From Pseudomonas sp. (GTDB lineage Bacteria > Pseudomonadota > Gammaproteobacteria > Pseudomonadales > Pseudomonadaceae), in the NCBI GenBank assembly GCA_003525045.1, contig DQGF01000547.1, positions 19,707-31,066 of the forward strand: DNA of 11,360 nt, given 5' to 3'. Shown here piece after piece: positions 5,737 through 11,360 of this stretch; position 1 is the first letter of the stretch, and every line of letters begins with the position of its first letter. The notes under the pieces are model-generated. The model was given only the letters and a program-made list of their open reading frames with translations. It made no database searches and had not been told where the DNA came from. The position numbers were made by a program, and so were the translations under genes.

Positions 5737-7404
5737 ATGAAACTATCCTCGCTGAGTCGTTACTCATGCTTCGTCTTTTGCTTCGTTTTTACCCTGGTCG
5801 GTCTATGCTTGTTCGAGCGCATCGAGTGGCTTTGGCCCTTCACCCTGATCGCCGCGATACTGACGCTGATCGGCCTTAATGACCTGCGTCAGACCCAACA
5901 CTCGGTGCGTCGCAACTACCCCGTGATCGGCAACCTTCGATACCTGATCGAGCATATCCGTCCAGAGATCCGCCAGTATCTGTTTGAAGGTGACGACGAC
6001 GAGCTGCCCTTCTCCCGCACCCAACGCTCACTGGTCTATGCCCGCGCCAAGAATCAGAGCGCGGAGAAAGCCTTCGGCACGTTGAAGGATGTCTACAAGC
6101 CTGGCTTTGAATTCATCGTTCATTCGATGCAGCCCAGCGAAGTGCTCGACCCCAAGGCGTTCCGCATCATGGTCGGCGGCCCGCAGTGCCGTCAGCCTTA
6201 CAGCGCCTCGATCTTTAACATCTCCGCGATGAGTTTCGGCGCCCTGAGCGCGAATGCCATCCGTGCGCTGAACAAAGGCGCAAAACTGGGCGGCTTTGCC
6301 CATGACACCGGCGAAGGCAGCATCAGCCCCTATCACCGTGAATATGCGGGCGACCTGATCTGGGAATTGGGCAGTGGCTATTTTGGCTGTCGCGACCAGG
6401 ACGGTCGGTTCGATCCCGATCGTTTCTCAACGCTGGCCTGCAATCCTCAGGTGCGGATGATCGAGATCAAACTCAGCCAGGGTGCCAAGCCCGGGCACGG
6501 CGGTATTCTGCCCAAGCATAAGGTCACCGCTGAAATCGCCGCAACCCGGGGCGTGAGCATGGATCGCGATTGTGTGTCACCGGCTCCTCACAGCACTTTT
6601 TTCACACCGATCGAACTGCTGCAGTTCGTTCATAAGCTACGTGAGCTGTCCAACGGCAAACCGGTCGGCTTCAAGTTGTGCATCGGCCAGCCCTGGGAGT
6701 TCATGGGGATCGCCAAGGCGATGTTGAAGACCGGCATCCTGCCCGACTTCATCGTTGTCGACGGCGCCGAGGGCGGCACCGGCGCCGCACCGAGGGAATT
6801 CAGCGACAATATCGGCATGCCGCTGCGCGAAGGGTTGTTATTCGTGCACAACACGCTGGTCGGCCTGAACCTTCGAGGCAACATCCGGTTGGGTGCCAGC
6901 GGCAAGATAGTCAGTGCTTTCGACATCGCCAGTGTGCTGGCGATCGGTGCTGACTGGGTCAACTCGGCGCGCGGCTTTATGTTTGCCATCGGCTGCATCC
7001 AGTCCCAAAGCTGCCACACCAACCAATGTCCGACCGGAGTCGCCACTCAGGATCCTTTGCGCCAGGGCGCATTGGTGGTCGAGGACAAAGCCACTCGGGT
7101 CTACAACTTCCACCGCAATACCCTGCTGACACTGGCCGAAATGCTCGCCTCGGCGGGTATCGAACATCCCTCGCAATTAACCCCCGAGCACTTGGTGCGA
7201 CGCATCAGCGACACGCAGATCCGTTTATTTTCCCAGACACACACCTTCCTCCAACCCGGTGAACTGCTCGATGACCGCTGCACCAGCGAATTCTATTTGC
7301 GCATGTGGCACAGCGCCCGGGCAGATAAATTCGAACGCAACGGCTCAGGCGCTGAGACCATTGCCAGAACCGCCGTCAAGGCTCGCGATGCGGCTATTGC
7401 GTGA
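5737..7404 (+). CDS. Membrane-anchored FMN-binding glutamate synthase-like protein (GltB central domain only)
   Basis: 555 aa from the ATG at 5737, preceded by AAGGA at 5722-5726 (10-nt spacer); in-frame TTG 5701 and ATG 5710 are alternatives. Two hydrophobic helices (about 8-26 and 31-47) anchor the N-terminus. The rest is the glutamate synthase FMN domain: M165-S-F-G, T191-G-E-G194, GHGGILP near 264, D342-G-A-E-G-G-T-G349, and C420-x5-C426-x4-C431, which matches the [3Fe-4S] cysteine spacing. The N-terminal glutaminase domain of bacterial GltB and the C-terminal GXGXG helix domain are absent, so it should not use glutamine by itself. Related stand-alone domains act as glutamate synthases with partner subunits or as N-methylglutamate synthase subunits; the actual reaction here is unknown. 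A small lipoprotein gene follows after 11 nt. Confidence is high for family, low for reaction. Confidence 0.88.
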   Translation: MKLSSLSRYSCFVFCFVFTLVGLCLFERIEWLWPFTLIAAILTLIGLNDLRQTQHSVRRNYPVIGNLRYLIEHIRPEIRQYLFEGDDDELPFSRTQRSLVYARAKNQSAEKAFGTLKDVYKPGFEFIVHSMQPSEVLDPKAFRIMVGGPQCRQPYSASIFNISAMSFGALSANAIRALNKGAKLGGFAHDTGEGSISPYHREYAGDLIWELGSGYFGCRDQDGRFDPDRFSTLACNPQVRMIEIKLSQGAKPGHGGILPKHKVTAEIAATRGVSMDRDCVSPAPHSTFFTPIELLQFVHKLRELSNGKPVGFKLCIGQPWEFMGIAKAMLKTGILPDFIVVDGAEGGTGAAPREFSDNIGMPLREGLLFVHNTLVGLNLRGNIRLGASGKIVSAFDIASVLAIGADWVNSARGFMFAIGCIQSQSCHTNQCPTGVATQDPLRQGALVVEDKATRVYNFHRNTLLTLAEMLASAGIEHPSQLTPEHLVRRISDTQIRLFSQTHTFLQPGELLDDRCTSEFYLRMWHSARADKFERNGSGAETIARTAVKARDAAIA

Positions 7405-7415
7405 AAAGGATCGTC

Positions 7416-7721
7416 ATGACAGTAACTCTGCACAACTCACTTCTCCTGGCCATTGCTCTCATAGCTACGGCCTCACTCTCAGCTTGCTCCACTCAGCTGA
7501 CCCACGAAGGAGGGAATGTAAACTTGGTGACTGCGTCATCAGCGGATCGCTGCGAACTACTCAAAATGTTTACCGTACAGGGCTCGGACCCAAACGAAAC
7601 ATTACGTATGGCTTTTAATGAGGCCGCAAAATCAGGGGCCGACAGCATGGCAGTAGCGGGCGGGAGAGAGACCGCTATCGGCACCGAGATAAACGGCGCT
7701 GCTCTGAACTGTCCGCATTAA
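7416..7721 (+). CDS. Small lipoprotein, DUF4156/RcsF-like pattern
   Basis: 101 aa from the ATG at 7416, preceded by AAAGGA at 7405-7410 with an ideal 5-nt spacer; an in-frame GTG at 7401 overlapping the upstream stop is less likely. The N-terminus is a lipoprotein signal peptide: hydrophobic residues about 8-22, then L-S-A-C24, a lipobox. Ser follows the Cys, so by the +2 rule it should go to the outer membrane. The mature part is about 78 residues with Cys46 and Cys99, which could form a disulfide, and a GGNVNLV...C-ELL...A-x-x-x-GAD pattern like small DUF4156-type lipoproteins. This family assignment is from recall and is tentative. Its ribosome-binding site begins at the end of the glutamate synthase-like gene, so the two are almost certainly co-transcribed. 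Function unknown. Confidence 0.75.
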   Translation: MTVTLHNSLLLAIALIATASLSACSTQLTHEGGNVNLVTASSADRCELLKMFTVQGSDPNETLRMAFNEAAKSGADSMAVAGGRETAIGTEINGAALNCPH

Positions 7722-7804
7722 GGACGGCCCACGAGATCGCGCTGCTCAAGCGCTTCAAGTTAACCAGCCGTGGTGCTCATCGTGTTGTGTCGACCGGGTA
7801 GCCG

Positions 7805-10069
7805 TCACTCCTTCTTCTCTTCATGGTCCTGGATGTCCCCCGCGTCCTTCGGCACTGCGGGCTGCTGGTCTTTGGGCGTGAGTACTGATGCGGTATCGGT
7901 CGCCGTGGAGAAGGTGAGGAATGCGAGGTGGGTCTCGTATCGCTCGAGCACGTCGTCAATGATCTGCTGCTTGGTGAGGCCCATCAGGTCATAGCCGCCA
8001 GAACCGGTCTGCGTGAACACCTCAAGCCGGTAGTAGACGTCGGTCTCACGCGACATCCGGCCACTGAACATTGGCACCGGTGCTTCAACGATGGCGACGT
8101 GGTAGTGGAAGTCGCGGAACGCATTCATCGACACCCGCAGCAGTGGCTCCTCGATGCCGCTCGTGTTGGTCATGGCGTCCCGCTCGACGTCGTAACCCTG
8201 GCTGCGGAACTCGGCGGCGACCTCGTCGAGCGCTGGCCGCACAGTCCGATCAAGAAACTGGGTGACTTGGCGCAGCGACGGGTATGCCCGCAACTGTTCA
8301 AGCCGCTGCTTCCACGACCGCTCTGGAACGTGGCCACCGATCGGGGCCATGGACGGTCTTCGCAGCACCCGCCCCTCACGCTCGGCCCGTTCCATTTGCA
8401 GCACCTTGTAGAAGGAACCCATCACCAGGTAGGCGATGATCGTCACCGGTAACGCGAAAATGAGCGTCGCGTACTCCATCGTCGTCACCCCCCCTGCGAA
8501 CAGCATCGCCACGGTCAGCACCGCAGTGAGTACGGCCCAGAACATGCGCAGCCAACTCGGCCCGTCGTGCGACGGGTCCGGAATCGTGGACGAGAAGTTC
8601 GACATCACCATGGCGCCCGAGTTTGCGCTCGTGAGGTAGAACAGCAACCCCGAGAGCGTCGCCAGCCAGATAAGGAACGTCGCGCCCGGGAACATCTCCA
8701 GCAGTGCGTACCAACCTCGCTCCGGGCTCTTCACCGCGAGTTCGGCAAACGCCGTGTTGCCCTGTAGCACCTGAAACAGGGCGGAATTGCCGAACAGCGA
8801 GACGATGATGAAGTCGCACAACACCGGTGCGGTGATGGCTGCAATCACGAACTCGCGCAGCGTGCGCCCGCGCGAAATACGGGCGAGAAAGACCCCAACG
8901 AAGGGCCCCCACGCGAGCCAGAACGCCCAGAAGAACAGGGTCCAGCCGGCCATCCATTCGGTGCCCCCGGGCTCGTAGGCGAAGGTCTGCAGCGTGCGTG
9001 CGGGGAACGTGACAATGAACTGGCCGATGTTTTCGACCAGGGCATTCAAGAGAAACGCCGTTTGTCCGGTGACGAGGATGTAGACCATCATCGCCACGGC
9101 GCTCCAGAGGTTCAGCTCGGCGATCCAGCGGATGCCACGGTCGACGCCAGACGTGGTGGCCGCGATGGTCAGGATCACCGCGCCGATGACCAGTGCGATC
9201 TGCAGCGTGAGGCCCTGCTCCAGGCCGAAAATCAGCGAGAATCCGACGCTCAGCAGTACGACGCCGATGCCCATTGACGTGGCGACGCCGAACACGGTGC
9301 CGACCAGCGCGATGATGCTGATGCCATCGCCCAAGGGGCCGCGCACGCGCTTGCCGAGCAGCGGGTAGAGCGCCGCACGGATCGACAGGGGCATGCCCCA
9401 CCGATAGGCGAAGTACCCCATCGCCATGCCGAGTAGTGCATACATCGCCCAGCCAGCGATGCCGTAGTGGAACATTGTCCAGATAACCGCATCCTGCCTC
9501 GCAGCGGAGGTGCCGCCCTCGCCGGAGGGCGGATACAAATACTGCACGACAGGGCCGGTGACCGAATAGAAGAGCATGTCGATCCCGACACCTGCGGCGA
9601 ACAGCATCGCGACCCAGGTCACGAGCTTGTACTGCGGCCGCGAGTGGTCGGGACCGATTCGCACGTCGCCTTCCTTGGAAAACGCAACCCAAAGGACGAA
9701 ACCGATCACCAGCGTCATCGTGAGCACGTAGTACCAGCCGAGGTTTGTCGCGATCCAGTCGACGGCCATCTTCATTGTCGTGCGCGCGTCATCGGGTATG
9801 AGGATGGCCCAGATCGAGAAGGCGAGGATCACCACCGACGAGATCACCAGAACGCTCCAGTTGATGTGGGCCTCGCGGTGCTCAATCAGCTCCTGGGGCC
9901 CCTTGCTGAGGTCGCTGCGCGACACCGGCGCTTCGTCGTCGGCCGCACGCTCATGCCGGCGCTCCGTGCCGCCGAATCGGCTGCGCTCAAGCGGCGGAGG
10001 CGCGTTCGGCGCTTGCATACGCGGCTGAGCGGCTTCGCCGCGTTCGTTGTCGGATGGCTCGATCGGCAT
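7805..10069 (-). CDS. BCCT-family transporter, BetT-like (choline/betaine uptake)
   Basis: 754 aa from the ATG whose complement is 10067-10069, chosen because AGGAG (10081-10077) lies 7 nt upstream; an ATG at 10138 would add 23 atypical residues. Residues 1-69 are a charged, proline-rich cytoplasmic leader. TM1 is about 71-91, and hydrophobic helices run to about 554. The BCCT signature is G375-W-T-L-F-F-W-A-F-W384, continuing L-A-W387-G-P-F390. The TM3 glycine stretch is G160-V-G-I-D164, of the GIGID form I recall from BetT rather than BetP's GMGIG, which favours proton-coupled choline uptake. The 200-residue C-terminal tail fits the long osmosensory tail of BetT-type carriers. GC-rich codon use and two very long overlapping shadow frames differ from the lipid operon, hinting at separate ancestry. 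It converges on the lipoprotein gene across 83 nt. Exact substrate (choline, betaine, other quaternary amine) is not certain. Confidence 0.9.
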   Translation of the reverse strand: MPIEPSDNERGEAAQPRMQAPNAPPPLERSRFGGTERRHERAADDEAPVSRSDLSKGPQELIEHREAHINWSVLVISSVVILAFSIWAILIPDDARTTMKMAVDWIATNLGWYYVLTMTLVIGFVLWVAFSKEGDVRIGPDHSRPQYKLVTWVAMLFAAGVGIDMLFYSVTGPVVQYLYPPSGEGGTSAARQDAVIWTMFHYGIAGWAMYALLGMAMGYFAYRWGMPLSIRAALYPLLGKRVRGPLGDGISIIALVGTVFGVATSMGIGVVLLSVGFSLIFGLEQGLTLQIALVIGAVILTIAATTSGVDRGIRWIAELNLWSAVAMMVYILVTGQTAFLLNALVENIGQFIVTFPARTLQTFAYEPGGTEWMAGWTLFFWAFWLAWGPFVGVFLARISRGRTLREFVIAAITAPVLCDFIIVSLFGNSALFQVLQGNTAFAELAVKSPERGWYALLEMFPGATFLIWLATLSGLLFYLTSANSGAMVMSNFSSTIPDPSHDGPSWLRMFWAVLTAVLTVAMLFAGGVTTMEYATLIFALPVTIIAYLVMGSFYKVLQMERAEREGRVLRRPSMAPIGGHVPERSWKQRLEQLRAYPSLRQVTQFLDRTVRPALDEVAAEFRSQGYDVERDAMTNTSGIEEPLLRVSMNAFRDFHYHVAIVEAPVPMFSGRMSRETDVYYRLEVFTQTGSGGYDLMGLTKQQIIDDVLERYETHLAFLTFSTATDTASVLTPKDQQPAVPKDAGDIQDHEEKKE

Positions 10070-10076
10070 GGGCTTA

Positions 10077-10110
10077 CTCCTGCCTCGGCGTACGCCACCC
10101 CTCGGGGGTG
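10077..10110 (-). promoter_or_regulatory. Palindrome plus hairpin abutting the ribosome-binding site of the BCCT gene
   Basis: A perfect 10-bp palindrome GGCGTACGCC (10087-10096) touches a perfect 6-bp hairpin CACCCC-TCG-GGGGTG (10096-10110), just upstream of the AGGAG ribosome-binding site (10077-10081). In the mRNA this is a GC-rich structured leader directly 5' of the ribosome-binding site. It could be an operator, a structure affecting translation, or chance in GC-rich DNA. Confidence 0.35.
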
Positions 10111-10179
10111 ATAACGCAGTGATGAGCTTGGCGACCACCTGCCTGCATGAACATCAGGCCTTCGAAATGGCGGGAGGCA

Positions 10180-10207
10180 ATTATGAACAGATGAAGAGAA
10201 ACTCCAA
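10180..10207 (-). promoter_or_regulatory. Candidate sigma-70-like promoter for the BCCT gene
   Basis: On the minus strand CATAAT (complement of 10180-10185) matches TATAAT at five of six positions. A poor -35 TTGGAG (complement of 10202-10207) sits 16 bp upstream. It lies about 110 nt before the BCCT start and after the nitrilase stop, so the transporter may be transcribed independently. The weak -35 keeps this tentative. Confidence 0.3.
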
Positions 10208-10245
10208 GGAACTATAGAAGAACACTGAAAAAATTGCGTACGAGA

Positions 10246-11214
10246 TCACACCTCTTCCGGCTGTCGAGTTGCGGCCAGCGTCGGATGCGCACTGCGTTCA
10301 TGCACAGGCGCAGTCGCCGTGCGATCGATCAGCAAACTCAACAGTTCCGGCCGGCTATAGTGACCACGCGAATCCATCATGCGTTTGCGCTTATCGATCA
10401 GCCCCATATCGAGGTCGACAATCACCTCACCTTCACCTTCGGTCAACGACCCCAGCACCACCCCATCCGGGCTGACAATCGCGCTGAAGCAGCCACCGGA
10501 AATCGGACCGAGGGGGCAACCGGTGTCGGCCATGATCTGCGCCTGTTGCTCAGGGTTCAGCCAGGCCGTGGAATTGACCACGAAACACGCCGATTCCAGC
10601 GCATGCTGACGAATGCTGACTTCCATTTGCGAGGTGAACAGCGGACCTGCAAACGACCCCGGATACATCGAGGCATGGATCTGTTCGCCATCGGCCATCA
10701 AGGCATAACGGGCCAGCGGGTTGTAATGTTCCCAGCAGGCCAGTTGGCCGATGCGCCCGACCGCGCTGTCGGTGGCGCGCAGGCCGGAACCGTCGCCCAT
10801 GCCCCAGATCATGCGTTCGTGATACGTCGGGGAAATCTTGCGCCGATGCTGGATCAGGCTACCGTCGGCATCGAACAGCAACTGTGCGTTGTACAGGGTG
10901 CCGCCGTCACGTTCGTTGACACCGATGGACACCACCATACCGGCCTCTCTGGCGGCGGCACCGATAGCCTCGGTGACAGCCGAAGGGACAGTGACGGCCT
11001 GATCCAGCAGTTTGAGGTGCTCGGCGCCCATTTGAAACGGCGACTGCACGAACGAGAAGTACGGGTAGTAAGGCACGATGGTTTCCGGAAACACGGCGAA
11101 CTGCACGCCCTGCTCACCGAGTTCGAGAATCTTGTGCACCACTTTGTCGACAGTGCCTTCACGGCTGTAAAGAACGGGGCTGATTTGTACGGCGGCGGCT
11201 TTTACGAGGGTCAT
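10246..11214 (-). CDS. Nitrilase (carbon-nitrogen hydrolase, Nit6803/Nit1-like)
   Basis: 322 aa, normal for the family. The catalytic residues are present: E44 in FPET, K126 in [12 protein letters not shown] (with E133, the second conserved Glu) and the nucleophile C160 in ACWEHYNPL. Blocks such as [35 protein letters not shown] and [15 protein letters not shown] closely follow what I recall of the Synechocystis nitrilase Nit6803 and the nitrilases of conserved Nit1 gene clusters. Known reaction: a nitrile plus two waters gives carboxylic acid and ammonia, in the cytoplasm, by large oligomers. The radical-SAM and acetyltransferase partners typical of Nit1 clusters are not downstream; the next gene is the BCCT transporter. 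The start ATG (complement of 11212-11214) has only a weak GAG-type ribosome-binding site, inside an inverted repeat. Natural substrate unknown. Confidence 0.93.
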   Translation of the reverse strand: MTLVKAAAVQISPVLYSREGTVDKVVHKILELGEQGVQFAVFPETIVPYYPYFSFVQSPFQMGAEHLKLLDQAVTVPSAVTEAIGAAAREAGMVVSIGVNERDGGTLYNAQLLFDADGSLIQHRRKISPTYHERMIWGMGDGSGLRATDSAVGRIGQLACWEHYNPLARYALMADGEQIHASMYPGSFAGPLFTSQMEVSIRQHALESACFVVNSTAWLNPEQQAQIMADTGCPLGPISGGCFSAIVSPDGVVLGSLTEGEGEVIVDLDMGLIDKRKRMMDSRGHYSRPELLSLLIDRTATAPVHERSAHPTLAATRQPEEV

Positions 11215-11223
11215 GGCGGTGAT

Positions 11224-11250
11224 CTCATTGAGTGAGTGGGCTTCAATGAG
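11224..11250 (-). promoter_or_regulatory. 8-bp perfect inverted repeat overlapping the nitrilase ribosome-binding region
   Basis: Arms CTCATTGA (11224-11231) and TCAATGAG (11243-11250) are perfectly complementary with an 11-nt spacer, 10-36 nt upstream of the nitrilase start. The proximal arm contains the GAG that best serves as the Shine-Dalgarno core, so an RNA hairpin here could hide it; alternatively it is a dimeric regulator's operator. The symmetry is seen directly; the role is inferred. Confidence 0.45.
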
Positions 11251-11257
11251 GTAAAAA

Positions 11258-11282
11258 TTACGCCAATAATATTAAGGCGTAA
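11258..11282 (-). promoter_or_regulatory. TTACGCC-N11-GGCGTAA inverted repeat, probable operator upstream of nitrilase
   Basis: Arms TTACGCC (11258-11264) and GGCGTAA (11276-11282) are perfect over 7 bp and flank an AT-only 11-nt spacer, AATAATATTAA. It lies 44-68 nt upstream of the nitrilase start, where a promoter and repressor or activator site would be expected. GC arms around an AT core fit a helix-turn-helix dimer site. No clean -10/-35 pair was identified. Confidence 0.45.
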
Positions 11283-11320
11283 ATGTCATATACACCGCCT
11301 TTCAGGACATCGCAGACCTG

Positions 11321-11346
11321 CAGAAGCCCGGCTTGCCGGCGATGGT
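11321..11346. repeat. Pseudomonas REP-like palindrome (partial)
   Basis: The core CCGGC-TT-GCCGG (11328-11339) followed by CGATGG resembles the GGCTTGCCGGCGATGG consensus I recall for interspersed REP elements of fluorescent pseudomonads. The left flank (GCAGAAGC) departs from the usual GTGGGAGC. It lies in the intergenic DNA upstream of the nitrilase. Assignment is from memory and needs genome-wide counting. Confidence 0.4.
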
Positions 11347-11360
11347 GATGGTGATGGTGA
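11341..11360. repeat. GATGGT hexanucleotide tandem repeat at window edge
   Basis: Three full GATGGT units plus GA run to the last base of the window, so total length is unknown. It follows the REP-like core directly. On the minus strand it could encode alternating Thr-Ile, Ser-Pro or poly-His depending on frame, possibly the end of a neighbouring gene, but no gene can be supported here. Confidence 0.5.

Noticed and set aside
7741..7757. Small GCGCT/AGCGC hairpin between the convergent genes as a shared terminator
   Set aside because: The stem is only 5 bp and there is no T-tract on either side.
7730..7801. Coding-like remnant (HEIALLKRFKLTSRGAHRVV) between the lipoprotein and BCCT genes, suspected integrase or transposase scar
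   Set aside because: It is only about 23 codons, with no homology I can name and no flanking repeats, so no mobile element can be supported.
8376..9692. Long minus-strand frame of 438 codons within the BCCT gene
   Set aside because: It overlaps the transporter on the same strand in another frame. Its product is Arg/His/Gly-rich with no recognisable motif, typical of a shadow frame in GC-rich coding DNA.
9467..10111. Plus-strand frame of 214 codons antisense to the BCCT N-terminus
   Set aside because: It is a shadow of the transporter's GC-rich codons, with a charged composition and no ribosome-binding site.
10221..10245. T6 run (minus strand) after the nitrilase stop as an intrinsic terminator
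   Set aside because: There is no stable GC stem directly before the run; only a short CGTACG palindrome is nearby.
10234..11235. Plus-strand frame of 333 codons antisense to the nitrilase
   Set aside because: The nitrilase on the other strand has a full catalytic triad and family blocks. The antisense product is His/Arg-rich and unlike any family I know.

Overview
The window looks like a stretch of a Pseudomonas-type gammaproteobacterial chromosome. That is an inference from the gene families (FMN-binding glutamate synthase-like protein, acyl-CoA thioesterase, Synechocystis Nit6803-like nitrilase, BCCT transporter) and from a REP-like palindrome at the right edge. No rRNA, tRNA, CRISPR array, transposase or integrase was seen.

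Left third (2-4848, + strand): a compact operon, cut by the left edge. It encodes (i) the C-terminal part of a MobA-like nucleotidyltransferase, (ii) an LptF-like permease, (iii) an LptG-like permease overlapping it by ATGA, (iv) a diacylglycerol/lipid kinase starting 1 nt after the LptG stop, and (v) a protein whose motif order matches the mitochondrial CDP-diacylglycerol synthase Tam41/Mmp37. Together these suggest a self-contained pathway: lipid kinase makes phosphatidic acid, the Tam41-like enzyme activates it to CDP-diacylglycerol, the MobA-like enzyme supplies an activated head group or head-group precursor, and the LptF/LptG pair moves the lipid out of the inner membrane. A CDP-alcohol phosphatidyltransferase is predicted just outside the left edge. 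This is the most interesting system in the window. Its function is inferred, not shown.

Middle (4849-7721, + strand): a 329-nt intergenic stretch with a weak terminator-like structure, then a hotdog-fold acyl-CoA thioesterase, a membrane-anchored single-domain FMN/[3Fe-4S] glutamate synthase-like protein, and a small lipoprotein whose ribosome-binding site directly follows the end of the synthase gene.

Right third (7805-11214, - strand): a large BCCT-family choline/betaine-type transporter with a roughly 200-residue cytoplasmic tail and GC-rich codon use, and upstream of it a nitrilase with an intact Glu-Lys-Cys centre. The nitrilase leader carries two different perfect inverted repeats, both with 11-nt spacers, followed by a REP-like palindrome and a GATGGT tandem repeat at the window edge.
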